This document shows positions 41,131 to 52,100 of a stretch of 64,000 nucleotides of DNA, in pieces (the first letter of the stretch is position 1; each line of letters starts with the position of its first letter). The stretch spans positions 90,728 to 154,727 of the forward strand of contig DQFO01000020.1 in assembly GCA_003525075.1 (NCBI GenBank), written 5' to 3'. The notes under the pieces are model-generated. The model ran no database searches. It saw only the letters and a program-made list of their open reading frames with translations, and had not been told where the DNA came from. The stretch comes from Clostridiales bacterium (lineage in GTDB: Bacteria; Bacillota; Clostridia; TANB77; CAG-508). The position numbers and the translations under genes are program-made.

Positions 41131-43764
41131 ATGATTCGTTTATTTTTTATAAAAAATAAATTTAAAAGTCAAAAATTAGTTAATAATGATAAGAAAATCC
41201 TTGAAAAATATACAAATATAGCTCAAAAGTCAAAAGATGAAATACTTAATGAATTTAATTCAAATATTGAAAAAGGTCTATCTTCAAAAATAATTGAAGA
41301 AAAACATAAAGATGATGAAAAAAATATTGTAGTAAAAGAGGAAAAACATTCATGGTTTTACTTTTTTATAAATTCATTTAAAGATAAATTTATTTTTATT
41401 CTTATAGTTTTAGCAATTATAAATAAATTTGTTGGTGATGATACTCTTGGAACTATAATTATTTTAGCTATTGGTTTTGCAAGTGCTTTGATAAGATTTT
41501 TTCAAGACTATTCTACTTATAAGTTTAATCAGTCTTTAAAGAGTAAACTTTTTTCTACTGCAACTGTTATAAGAAATGGCAAAGAAAAAAATATAAAAAC
41601 AGAAGATATTGTATTAGGTGATATTGTTCATTTAAATGCTGGCTCAATAATTCCTGCAGATGTTATGATTTTAGAGAGTAAGGATTTATTTTTAAATCAA
41701 TCTGTTTTTACTGGTGAGAGTGCTCCTATTGAGAAAAAGGATTCTTACATACCATCAAATGAAATTTTTTCACTATCTAATATTTGCTTGATGGGGACAA
41801 GTGTTATAAGTGGTAAAGCTACTGGTATTGTTATCAGCACAGGATTTTCAACATATTTAGGAAATATGGGTAAACAAATTGATAATAAAAAAGAAATTAC
41901 AAATTTTGAAAAAGGTATGAATAATATAACCAAACTTCTTATTAAATATATGCTTGTTGTTTCTATTGCAGTATTTATTATATATGCACTTATTCGTAAA
42001 GATGTATTAGAGGCAATTCTATTTGCATTATCTGTTGCTGTTGGAATCACTCCAACAATGCTTCCTATGATTGTTAATGTTAATTTAACTAAAGGTACTA
42101 AAACATTGGCTAAAAAGAAAACTCTTGTAAAAAACATACAATCAATCCAAAATTTAGGTGCAATTGATGTATTGTGTACAGATAAAACAGGAACTTTAAC
42201 ATTAGACAAGATTGTCTTACAAAAATATATTAATGTTGAAGGTAAAGAAGATTTATCAATTCTTGAATATGCTTATTTAAATAGTTATTATGGGACCGGA
42301 ATGAAAAACTTAGTTGATAAAGCTGTTATTACATATGGAAATGAGCATAATATTAAAGAAAAAATTGTTGATTATGAAAAAGTTGATGAAATTCCATTTG
42401 ATTATACAAGAAAAATAATGAGTGTTGTTGTAAAACATGATGATCATTATAGAATTATTACAAAAGGTGCTTTGGAAGAAATATTAAAAAGATGTACTAC
42501 TGTAAAAATAAATGGTGAACACAAAGATTTAACTCAAAATATGATTGCAAATATAAATAGTAATGCAAAAGATTTAGCTTTACAGGGAATGCAAGTTATT
42601 GCATTAGCTTCAAAAAGAGAATATTCTGGTAAAGATATATTTAATTCTTTTGATGAATCTGAAATGGTATTTATCGGGTTTGTTGCATTTCTTGATCCAC
42701 CAAAAAAAGATGTAAAAACTACAATTAAAAATTTAAAGGAATATGGTGTTACAACAAAAATATTAACTGGTGATAATCAATATGCTACTGAAAATGTTTC
42801 AAGATTAGTTGGAATTCCAAATGATAAAATTTTAACTGGTTCTGATATTGATAAAATGTCTGATGATGAACTTTCAAAACAGGTTGAAGAGGTTGATATA
42901 TTTGCAAGAATGAATCCTTTACAAAAAGAGAGAATTATTACTATATTAAAGAGAAATGGACATGTTGTTGGATATATGGGAGATGGTGTAAATGATGCTC
43001 CATCACTTCATAATGCTGATGTTGGTATTTGTGTAAATACTGCAACAGATATTGCAAAAGAAGCTAGTGATATAATCTTATTAGAGAAAAATTTAAAAGT
43101 TGTTTTTAATGGTGTTGTTGAAGGAAGAAAAGTATATGGGAATATTATAAAATATATGAAAATGGCTTTAAGTTCGGATTTTGGTGATGTTTTTAGTATT
43201 TTTATTGCAAGTATATTCTTACCATTTTTACCATTGCTACCTATTCAAATGCTTTTACAAGATTTCTTATATGATTTTTCTCAAATAGCTATTCCTTATG
43301 ATAATGTTGATAAAGAATTTTTATTGAAGCCTAGAAAATGGAATACAAAAGGATTAGGAACTTTTATGAATGTTATGGGACCTATTAGTTCAATTATTGA
43401 TGTTTTAGCATTCTTGGCATTCTGGTTTATTTTAGGATATAACAATATTGCTAGTGAATCATATTTTCAAACAGCTTGGTTTGTTGAATGTTTAATTAGT
43501 GAAACTTTAATAATCCATTTTGTGCGTACATCAAAAATTCCTTTTGTACAATCAAGAGCAAATCCTATCTTAACTGCTCTTACTATGGTTACAATAATTG
43601 GCACTATAATTACTCCAATTTTATTCCATAATATTTCATCATTCCATTTTGAAATATTACCACCTTTGTATTACTTAATTGTTATTGGATTGACTGCTTT
43701 GTATGTTGTTCTTGTTCAAATTGTTAAAAAGATTTATATTAAGAAAGTTGGAGAATGGTTATAA
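41131..43764 (+). CDS. mgtA: Mg2+-importing P-type ATPase
   Basis: An 877-residue P3B-type ATPase. It has the actuator TGES (in VFTGESAPIE), the phosphorylation site CTDKTGTLT with its Asp near 352, LTGDNQ and MGDGVNDAPSLH, plus about ten membrane helices (pairs near 85-125 and 270-320, six after about 690). AAAGGAG precedes the ATG, with TATAAT at 41100-41105. No Mg-sensing riboswitch structure is evident in the 163-bp leader. It imports Mg2+ under limitation. Confidence 0.9.
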   Translation: MIRLFFIKNKFKSQKLVNNDKKILEKYTNIAQKSKDEILNEFNSNIEKGLSSKIIEEKHKDDEKNIVVKEEKHSWFYFFINSFKDKFIFILIVLAIINKFVGDDTLGTIIILAIGFASALIRFFQDYSTYKFNQSLKSKLFSTATVIRNGKEKNIKTEDIVLGDIVHLNAGSIIPADVMILESKDLFLNQSVFTGESAPIEKKDSYIPSNEIFSLSNICLMGTSVISGKATGIVISTGFSTYLGNMGKQIDNKKEITNFEKGMNNITKLLIKYMLVVSIAVFIIYALIRKDVLEAILFALSVAVGITPTMLPMIVNVNLTKGTKTLAKKKTLVKNIQSIQNLGAIDVLCTDKTGTLTLDKIVLQKYINVEGKEDLSILEYAYLNSYYGTGMKNLVDKAVITYGNEHNIKEKIVDYEKVDEIPFDYTRKIMSVVVKHDDHYRIITKGALEEILKRCTTVKINGEHKDLTQNMIANINSNAKDLALQGMQVIALASKREYSGKDIFNSFDESEMVFIGFVAFLDPPKKDVKTTIKNLKEYGVTTKILTGDNQYATENVSRLVGIPNDKILTGSDIDKMSDDELSKQVEEVDIFARMNPLQKERIITILKRNGHVVGYMGDGVNDAPSLHNADVGICVNTATDIAKEASDIILLEKNLKVVFNGVVEGRKVYGNIIKYMKMALSSDFGDVFSIFIASIFLPFLPLLPIQMLLQDFLYDFSQIAIPYDNVDKEFLLKPRKWNTKGLGTFMNVMGPISSIIDVLAFLAFWFILGYNNIASESYFQTAWFVECLISETLIIHFVRTSKIPFVQSRANPILTALTMVTIIGTIITPILFHNISSFHFEILPPLYYLIVIGLTALYVVLVQIVKKIYIKKVGEWL

Positions 43765-43777
43765 ACCATTCTCTTTT
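43751..43777 (+). terminator. Terminator of the mgtA gene
   Basis: GAGAATGGTT and AACCATTCTC pair perfectly with a 3-nt loop, followed by TTTT. The stem includes the last codons. Confidence 0.85.
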
Positions 43778-43894
43778 ATATGTTATAAAAATATTATATA
43801 AATGCTTTACTCATTAATCTCTTTTACAAATTTTTTCAAATCAAATATTCTATCTTATTCACAAAATTTTTTCAAACCTAATCTTCCATAACTC

Positions 43895-43923
43895 TTGATT
43901 TTTAGAAATTTTGAAGATATAAT
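43895..43923 (+). promoter_or_regulatory. Promoter of tex
   Basis: TTGATT (43895-43900), 17-bp spacer, TATAAT (43918-43923), about 30 bp before the tex ATG at 43955. Two similar 30-bp segments starting ACAAAATTTTTTCAAA lie upstream at about 43826 and 43860; their meaning is unknown. Confidence 0.75.
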
Positions 43924-43954
43924 CTGTAAAGGTAAATTTAGAAAGGACAAGACT

Positions 43955-46141
43955 ATGGATAAAATTATAAATAAAATAGCAGAAGAATTAAATGTAAAAA
44001 ATACACAAGTGGAAAATGCTGTAAAATTAATTGATGAAGGAAATACAATTCCATTTATCGCACGTTACAGAAAAGAAGCTACAGGTGGGTTGAGTGATGA
44101 AATTTTAAGAGATTTAGGAGAAAGACTTACATATCTTAGAAACTTAGAAACAAGAAAAGGTGAAATTATAAAATCAATTGATGAACAAGGAAAATTGACT
44201 GATGAGTTAACTATTGCAATTGCATCAGCTGAAACACTTGCAGAAGTTGAAGATTTATACAGACCATTTAAACAAAAGAAAAAGACAAGAGCTACTGTTG
44301 CAAAAGCTAAAGGATTAGAACCATTAGCAGATATTATTATTGCACAAGAAGAGAAAAAAGATATTAATGAAATTGCTCAAGAATTTGTAAATATTGATAA
44401 TTTATCTGATGAAGATAAAAATAATAAAGATAAAGTTGTTGCAACAGCTGAAGATGCAATTCAAGGTGCTTTAGATATTATCGCTGAAAATATTTCTGAT
44501 AACGCAAAATATAGAAAATATATCAAAAAAATATGTTATCGTGAAGGTACTATTGTAACAAAATCTGCAAAACCTGATGAAAAATCTAATTATGAAATGT
44601 ATTACGAATTTGCAGAATTAGTACATAAACTTCCAAGTCATAGAATTTTAGCTATTAATAGAGGTGAAGCTGAAGATTTCCTAAAAGTATCTATTGAAAA
44701 ACCTACAGATAAAATTTTATATTATATTCAAAAAGATATAATAAAAGGAAAAACTCAATTTACAGAAATGCTTACAAATACAATTGAAGATGCTTTTACA
44801 AGATTAATTGAACCATCTATTGATAGAGAAATTCGTTCAGATTTAACTGAAAAAGCTGAAGAAAAAGCAATTAAAGTATTTGGTCAAAATGCTAAACAAT
44901 TATTATTAGGTGCTCCTATAAAAGGTAAAACTGTTATGGGATTTGACCCTGCTTATAGAACTGGTTGTAAAATAGCTGTAATTGATGAAACAGGAAAAGT
45001 TTTAGATATAGCTACAGTATATCCTACAGCACCACAAAATGATGTTGAAGGTGCAAAGAAAACTTTATTAGATTTAATAAATAAAGACCATGTTGATATG
45101 ATTGCAATTGGAAATGGTACTGCATCTCGTGAATCTGAAATGTTTGTTTCAGATATGATTAAAGAAGTAAAACATGATATTTGTTATGTAATTGTTAGTG
45201 AAGCTGGTGCATCTGTATATTCTGCCTCAAAACTTGCAACAGAAGAATATCCTGATATAAATGTATCAATAAGAGGTGCTATTTCAATAGCTCGTAGATT
45301 ACAAGATCCTCTTGCTGAATTAGTAAAAATTGACCCCAAAGCAATTGGTGTTGGTCAATATCAACATGATGTAAATCAAAAGAAATTATCAGAAAGCTTA
45401 ACAGGTGTTGTAGAAGATAGTGTAAACAAAGTTGGTGTTGATGTAAATACTGCAACTCCTTCTCTACTTTCATATGTTTCTGGTATTAATAATACAATTG
45501 CAAAAAATATTGTAAAATATAGAGATGAAAATGGTAAATTAAAAGAAAGAAAAGAATTATTAAAAGTTCCAAAGCTTGGAAAAGTTGCTTATGAACAATG
45601 TGCCGGATTTATTAGAATTCCTGATGGAAAAAATCCATTAGAAAATACAGCTGTTCACCCAGAAAGTTATGAACAAACTGAAAAATTATTAGAGTTATTA
45701 GGATTTAAAATTGAAGATTTAAAAAATAAAGAAAATTTGAATTCTTTAAGAGAAAAATTAAAATCAGTAAATATTGAGGAAACTGCAAAAACACTTGATA
45801 TTGGTGAAATGACATTAGCCGATATAATATCAGAATTATCAAAGCCTGGTCGTGACCCAAGAGAGGATATGCCAAAACCTGTTCTTCGTAGTGATGTTTT
45901 AAAATTTGAAGATTTAACTGAAGGAATGGTACTTACAGGTACTGTTCGTAATGTTATCGATTTTGGTGCATTTGTTGACATTGGTGTAAAATATGATGGA
46001 CTTGTTCATATTTCTGAAATGAGTGATTCATATGTTAAATCACCTTCTGAAATTGTTTCTGTTGGAGATATTGTAAAAGTTAAAGTTATAAAAATTGATC
46101 AAGAACGTAAAAAAGTTGGTCTTTCTATGAAAATATCATAG
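43955..46141 (+). CDS. tex: Tex-family RNA-binding transcription accessory protein
   Basis: About 728 residues. The ATG at 43955 follows GAAAGGAC and begins MDKIINKIAEELN; an upstream in-frame ATG at 43895 overlaps the promoter and is rejected. Domains in order: the HtH Tex N-terminal region with NTIPFIARYRKEATGGL, the YqgF/RNase H-like domain (MGFDPAYRTGCKIAVID), helix-hairpin-helix repeats (LSYVSGINNTIAKNIV) and a C-terminal S1 domain (GTVRNVIDFGAFVDIGVK). It binds RNA or DNA and influences transcription. The gene ends with TAG, showing that amber is a genuine stop in this genome. Confidence 0.93.
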   Translation: MDKIINKIAEELNVKNTQVENAVKLIDEGNTIPFIARYRKEATGGLSDEILRDLGERLTYLRNLETRKGEIIKSIDEQGKLTDELTIAIASAETLAEVEDLYRPFKQKKKTRATVAKAKGLEPLADIIIAQEEKKDINEIAQEFVNIDNLSDEDKNNKDKVVATAEDAIQGALDIIAENISDNAKYRKYIKKICYREGTIVTKSAKPDEKSNYEMYYEFAELVHKLPSHRILAINRGEAEDFLKVSIEKPTDKILYYIQKDIIKGKTQFTEMLTNTIEDAFTRLIEPSIDREIRSDLTEKAEEKAIKVFGQNAKQLLLGAPIKGKTVMGFDPAYRTGCKIAVIDETGKVLDIATVYPTAPQNDVEGAKKTLLDLINKDHVDMIAIGNGTASRESEMFVSDMIKEVKHDICYVIVSEAGASVYSASKLATEEYPDINVSIRGAISIARRLQDPLAELVKIDPKAIGVGQYQHDVNQKKLSESLTGVVEDSVNKVGVDVNTATPSLLSYVSGINNTIAKNIVKYRDENGKLKERKELLKVPKLGKVAYEQCAGFIRIPDGKNPLENTAVHPESYEQTEKLLELLGFKIEDLKNKENLNSLREKLKSVNIEETAKTLDIGEMTLADIISELSKPGRDPREDMPKPVLRSDVLKFEDLTEGMVLTGTVRNVIDFGAFVDIGVKYDGLVHISEMSDSYVKSPSEIVSVGDIVKVKVIKIDQERKKVGLSMKIS

Positions 46142-46162
46142 TTTGCTCACAAAATGTAAAGT

Positions 46163-46200
46163 AAAAAACAGGGCTTAGAAAAATCTAAATCCTGTTTTTA
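46163..46200. terminator. Bidirectional terminator between tex and the HD-GYP regulator
   Basis: AAAAACAGG pairs with CCTGTTTTT and TTAGA with TCTAA, giving a strong hairpin with T-rich flanks on both strands. Confidence 0.8.
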
Positions 46201-46202
46201 TT

Positions 46203-47267
46203 TTATTCACTAACATATTTATTTTGTATTTCTTGTATTTTTTCATAATTATTATTCAAAATCTCAAGAAAGGCTTCTGCTACTTGAGGATCAAATTGTG
46301 TCCCTTCACATCTTTTTATTTCATCTTTTACATGTTCAATATCAATTGGACCTCTATAACTTCTTCTACTTGTCATAGCATCAAATGTATCTGCAACAGC
46401 TGCAATTCTTGCTAAATATGGTATTTCTTCACCTTTTAACATTCCAGGATATCCTGTTCCATCATATTTTTCATGATGATGTTTTACTATTGGAATAATA
46501 TCTTTAAAAATATCTGCAGAACCTAATATATGTGCCCCTATTGCTGGATGATTTTTTATTTGTGAATATTCATCATCTGAAAGTTTGCTTGGCTTTAATA
46601 ATATACTATCAGGAATTCCGATTTTTCCAATATCATGAAATAATCCACCTATTCTCAAAGTTTTTATTTGATCTTCTGTTAATCCTAATTTTTGGCCAAT
46701 TAAAACTGAATATTCTGAAACTCTATCTGAATGACCTCTTGTATATGTATCTTTTGCTTCTACAGCAAATCTTAAAGTTTCAACCATTTCTAAATAAGCT
46801 TTTTCAAGTTTATCATTTGATTCTGAAAGTTTATCATTTATTCTTTTTATTTCTTCCATTTGTTTAACAGATTTTATACCAGATTCAACCAATAATTGTA
46901 ATTGATCAAATTTATCGCTTTTTTCACAATACCCTTGAATATCAAGTCTCTTAATAGTCTCTAATGGTGGAGCCATATCTTTATGACCTGTTAATAATAA
47001 TATATATAATTCTTTGTTAAATTTTCTTATTTCTTCTACAACTTCATCACCATGTAAAGGTGTCATCATAAAATCTAATAACATTAAATCAAAATGTTCT
47101 TTTTTTACTAATTCAATTGCCTCTACTGGGTCTTGTGCACCATAAAATTCATATTCAGAATTATCAAAAAGCACTGTTAAAGAATCAAGTATTCCTTCTT
47201 CATCATCTACTCCAATTATTCTATATCTTCTTTCACCACTCATTTGATTTTGTAATGCTTTTCTCAT
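46203..47267 (-). CDS. Response regulator with HD-GYP domain
   Basis: About 354 residues from the ATG at 47265-47267, which follows AAGGAG; the longer frame has no site. The receiver domain (about 10-130) has VDDEEG and the phospho-Asp in MLLDFMMTP, with LLTGH as switch. A coiled linker (about 145-175) leads to a complete HD-GYP domain: HSDRVSEYS, FHDIGKIGIPD, HHEKYDGTGYPG and ADTFDAMTS. HD-GYP domains hydrolyse cyclic di-GMP. The gene follows the histidine kinase gene (75 bp apart) and the NRPS gene, so the three form one operon. Confidence 0.88.
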   Translation of the reverse strand: MRKALQNQMSGERRYRIIGVDDEEGILDSLTVLFDNSEYEFYGAQDPVEAIELVKKEHFDLMLLDFMMTPLHGDEVVEEIRKFNKELYILLLTGHKDMAPPLETIKRLDIQGYCEKSDKFDQLQLLVESGIKSVKQMEEIKRINDKLSESNDKLEKAYLEMVETLRFAVEAKDTYTRGHSDRVSEYSVLIGQKLGLTEDQIKTLRIGGLFHDIGKIGIPDSILLKPSKLSDDEYSQIKNHPAIGAHILGSADIFKDIIPIVKHHHEKYDGTGYPGMLKGEEIPYLARIAAVADTFDAMTSRRSYRGPIDIEHVKDEIKRCEGTQFDPQVAEAFLEILNNNYEKIQEIQNKYVSE

Positions 47268-47342
47268 TTGCCCTGTTCTCCTTTTTGTATAAAATTTTAT
47301 CACTCATCCTGAGATATATAGTCTTTTTAACTATACATTATA

Positions 47343-49163
47343 TTATTTATTCATAGGAATCAAAATATTAAATGTTGTTCCTTTTCCATCTTCTGTTTGA
47401 TATGTAATGTCTCCTCCCAAATGTGCTTTTATGTTTGAATATGACATATATAATCCAAGTCCTGTACCGTTTTTTCCTTTTGTTGTAATCATTTCTTTAA
47501 ATAGTCTATCTTGTACTTCTTTTGGAAGTCCTCCTGCAAAATCTGTGATAGAAATATTTATATAGTTATCTATATTACTTATTTCTAATTGTATATTTTG
47601 GTCATGTTTTCCTGCATAGGCTTGTATTGCATTTGAAATCATGTTATTTACAACTTGTACTAAAACATTTACATTTCCATGTATAATTTGATTTTCATCT
47701 ATTTTCATCAATACATTTAAATAAATATATGCATTTTTTAATTCATGTTTCATTAATATATTTACTCTTTTTATTAGCTCTGCAACTGTAAATTCTTCTG
47801 TATCATCTGTTGATAATGATGCAACAGCTTGACCTTTTACTGTTGTAATAATGTCTGACATATATTCAAGATGTGCTCTTATTTTTGGTATCCATTCTTC
47901 CATATCTCTTGCGATATCATGATGGTCTTGTGAATTTACAAGTGGGTCGTCTATTGATTCATCATATTCTTTTATTAAATTTTCTAATCCTTGTGTTGCA
48001 CCAGCTATAGACATAATAGGTGTTTTTAAGTTATGTGCTATTCCTCCTATTAATTGTCCTAGTCCTGCTAAACGTTCTCTTTCCATTAAGATATCTTGAT
48101 TATTTTTTATTGTCTCCATATCTTCTTTATGTTGTGTTATATCTTTTAATAAAAATAATGTTCCTAATGAATTATTGTCTGAATTTATAGGTGTTATTTC
48201 TATTCTAAAATATTTTTTTATTTTTACAAATTGCTGTTCAAATGATACTGTTGTTTCTGTATCATTAGCTCTTTTTATCGATTGATTAATTTTAGAAATT
48301 GCTTGGCTTGATATATCTTTTTGTTGTAAAAATTTTATAAAATTTTTACTTCTTATATCTTCTGGACTTAGTTTAAATATATCTAAAAATGTTTTATTAA
48401 AATCTGTAATTGCATTATTTTCATCCAAAACTACATATCCATCAGATATTCTATCAACTATTTTTTGTAAAGCTATTGGCGTAATCTTTAAAAAGTTAAA
48501 TTTCATTATGGCAAATGTATAGAAAATTACAGCTATTGAAAAACTGATTGGAGTTAAACAAACATTCATATTATATATCTTTAATGTTCCTAATACATTA
48601 ACAACTATTGGAAACATTGTTCCTATAATTATTAACATTGTTTGTTTTGAAAAGGCTCCAGAATTTTTTAATGTTCCATATATCATTATTCCTATACTAA
48701 CAAATAATAATCCATATGTATATATTGTATGAATATAAAAATATGGTCCATATACCATTTCATTTAAATTTGTTGAATATACTTTATAAAATAAATTATG
48801 ATATTTATTAGTATATAATACCGTTAATGTAAGTAACGGTATTATAAATAATAATAAATATTTTTTCTTAAACCTAATTTTTGTGTTTTTAAATATTATT
48901 GCTACAAAAAACAATGCAACCGGTAAAAAACATGTTCCTATATATATAAAGTTTTCCAAAATAATTGGTTCAACATTTCCAAATGTTGTGAAAACTAATT
49001 GCAAGATTACACCTATACTTATTATTAAAACTGTTCCTAAAACAGATGCAAATGCATGTTGTAATTGAGATAATGGTTTCCTTTTTATAATAGTATACAT
49101 TAATACTAATATAGAAAGTGTAGATATAATAAGTAATATAAATTCTGTATTAATTAATTTCAT
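47343..49163 (-). CDS. 7TM sensor histidine kinase
   Basis: A 606-residue kinase. The N-terminal 220 residues hold seven hydrophobic helices in the pattern of the 7TM histidine-kinase sensor. A PAS domain (about 230-345, VDRISDGYVVLDENNAI) follows, then HisKA with GIAHNLKTPIMS (about residue 370), and HATPase_c with N-box NNMISNAIQAY, G1 TDFAGGLP and G2 KNGTGLGLYMS. AAAGGAG precedes the ATG. The start is 12 bp from the stop of the NRPS gene, so it is in the NRPS operon. It may sense the peptide product or envelope stress and signal to the HD-GYP regulator encoded next. Confidence 0.88.
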   Translation of the reverse strand: MKLINTEFILLIISTLSILVLMYTIIKRKPLSQLQHAFASVLGTVLIISIGVILQLVFTTFGNVEPIILENFIYIGTCFLPVALFFVAIIFKNTKIRFKKKYLLLFIIPLLTLTVLYTNKYHNLFYKVYSTNLNEMVYGPYFYIHTIYTYGLLFVSIGIMIYGTLKNSGAFSKQTMLIIIGTMFPIVVNVLGTLKIYNMNVCLTPISFSIAVIFYTFAIMKFNFLKITPIALQKIVDRISDGYVVLDENNAITDFNKTFLDIFKLSPEDIRSKNFIKFLQQKDISSQAISKINQSIKRANDTETTVSFEQQFVKIKKYFRIEITPINSDNNSLGTLFLLKDITQHKEDMETIKNNQDILMERERLAGLGQLIGGIAHNLKTPIMSIAGATQGLENLIKEYDESIDDPLVNSQDHHDIARDMEEWIPKIRAHLEYMSDIITTVKGQAVASLSTDDTEEFTVAELIKRVNILMKHELKNAYIYLNVLMKIDENQIIHGNVNVLVQVVNNMISNAIQAYAGKHDQNIQLEISNIDNYINISITDFAGGLPKEVQDRLFKEMITTKGKNGTGLGLYMSYSNIKAHLGGDITYQTEDGKGTTFNILIPMNK

Positions 49164-49175
49164 TTTTTTTCTCCT

Positions 49176-52100
49176 TTAGTATTCTATAAATCCTATTCCT
49201 TTAAAGTAATTCATATATTTTAATATGTATTCTCTATCTATATTTTTCCAAGAAAAACCTATTTTTTCTAAATATTTTTCTGAAAAATCATATGAGACTC
49301 TTATGTTTGATGTATATATTAATCTCTTTTTTGAATCTATGTCATGTATTATACCAGATAAAATTTCTTTTTTAAAGTTATCATTTAAAATTTCTTTTAA
49401 TTTTCTTGACATTGTTTCATCATCTACAGCTTCAATATTTATTCCCAATTCTTTCATTGTATTTACCAATAATTTTATTGGTAACAATTTAGAATTATAA
49501 ATATGTAGAACATTACAATTACTATCATATTCTAATATTTTTATAACTGCTTCTGCACATAAATCAACTGGTCCAAGTTCAATAGCATGATCTAACAAAT
49601 ATTTTGGAAACATTCCAAGTTCAATAAAAGATTTTAATCTTTTTGCAAAAGCATTTTCTTCAACATTCTGTTGGAAAACGCCATCACTATATCTATTAGT
49701 AATATTTCCCATCCTTAATATTTGTGCATTTAATCCACTTTTTATAGCTTTTAATACTATTTTTTCCGCTTCAAACTTAGTTATAGTATATATTCCTGAT
49801 ATATTTTGCCCTATATATAAATCACTTTCTTTAAAGATTTTCTTACTATTTATATTTTCTTTTGTTTCTTCTACTGTTTCTTCTTTTTCTCCATTTCCTG
49901 ATACACTAATAGTTGAAATATGTATTAATCTTTTATTTTCTTTTTTACAAAATTCAACTACATTTTCTGTTCCTTTTACATTTATATCATTAAATAATTT
50001 TGAAATTCCAAAATGTTTTACTAGTGCTCCTGCATTTATTACTGTTGTTATATTATTTTTTAGCATTTTATAATCTTTTGAATTAATTGCTAAATTTTCT
50101 TCAACTATATCCCCTTCGACAACTTGAATTCTATCTTTATTTTTTTCATAATAATCATTTCCAAAATAAAATGCAATTTTTTGTTGAAGTCTAATTAATG
50201 GTTCTTCATTATTTTTTCTCCTTACTAAACAATAGATTTTTCCATTTTCATATTTCAAATATTCATATAATATATGTATTCCTAAATATCCAGTTCCTCC
50301 GATAAGTAATACATCTTTTACATTATATTTTTGAATCTTTTTTAAATTTTCTAAATTATTTCTTTTTAATATTTTATTTATTTCTGAATAATCATATTTT
50401 TGGATATTATTATTCTTATTATATCTCTTTTTTGATGCTAATTCTTTAATTGTAGGATATTTGAATATATCTGCATACTCAAAATTGAAGTTATATTTTA
50501 GTGCTTCTATTTGCATTTTTATTGCAGAAATTGAATCTCCTCCTATATCAAAGAAATTATCATTTAAATTGATTTTATCTAAATGTAGTATATTTTTCCA
50601 GATTTGTAGTAATTTCAATTCATCATTATCATATTTATCTGGTTCTTCTTCTTTAAAATTCTCTTCCTCAATATTAGGCATAGGTAATGCTTTTCTATCT
50701 ATTTTTCTATTAATTGTATATGGCATTTTTTCAAGATGTACTATATAACTTGGAACCATATATTGTGGTAAATATTTTTTTAAATAACTTTTTATTTCTA
50801 ATTCACTAATATTACTTGTACCATCTGTAACATAATATCCACATAATGAGTCTTTATCATTTATCGTTATTTTATTAACTATTGCTGCAGATACACCAGG
50901 ATATTGTTCCATTTTATTTTCAATTTCTCCAAGTTCTATTCTTAATCCTCTTAATTTTATTTGATGATCAATTCTTCCCAAACATTGAATCTTTCCTTCA
51001 AATGTCCATCTTCCTATATCACCAGATTTATACATTCTTCCTTTTCCAAATTTATTTTGAAGAAATTTTTGATTTGTAAGTTCTTCTTTTCCTAAATATC
51101 CAACTCCAACCTGTATTCCAGATATATATATTTCACCAACTACACCAATTGGAACTCTATTCAAATTTTTATCTAATATATGTATTTGTGTATTCATTAT
51201 TGGTGGGCCTGTTGTAATTTCTGGTTCTCCATTCAAATTTTGTACATTTGATAATACTGTTATTTCACTTGGTCCATATATATTAAATACTGTTATATCA
51301 TCTGCTAAAGCTTTCAAATCTTTTACAAATTTTTCAGGCAATGGCTCTCCACCAAATACCATATTTTTTACTAATCTTAATGGTGAATTTTCACTTCTAT
51401 TATCATATACTATTTTCATTAAACTTGGTGTAACTGTCATTACATCTGTATTATACTTTTTCATTAATTTTTCTAATAATTTTGGGTTTCTATGTTCAGC
51501 ATTATTTGCCATTACAATTCTTTGACCATGTGTTAATGAAACTATTATTTCATAAACAAATATATCAAAAGGTGTTGAAGTTACTGATAGCAATGTATGT
51601 ACTTTTCCGTCATGTAAATAATCTAATGCTTTTGTCATTGCTTTTGCCATATTAGTTAAACCCACTTGATTTAACATTACTCCTTTGGGAACTCCTGTTG
51701 AACCTGATGTGTATATGATATATGATAAATCTTCCATTTTAATATTAACTTTAGGTCTATCTTTATTTTCTTGATAAATATTATTGTCTAAATCAATTTC
51801 AATACAATTTGGTATTTCTTTTACTCTATCTTTTAATTCTTTTTGCGTTAATACATATTGTGACCTACTACTCTCTATATAATATTTTGTCCTATCTACA
51901 GGATATGTAGGATCAACATTTAAGAATGCACTACCAGCTTTCAGTACTGCATACATTGCTACAATAGTTTCCAATGACCTATTTGTCATAATACATACTA
52001 TGTCATTACTCTTTACACCAATTTTAATTAAATAATTTGCTAAAGAATTTGCCTTATCATCAAGTTGTTTATATGTTAAAACTTTATCTTCACATATAAC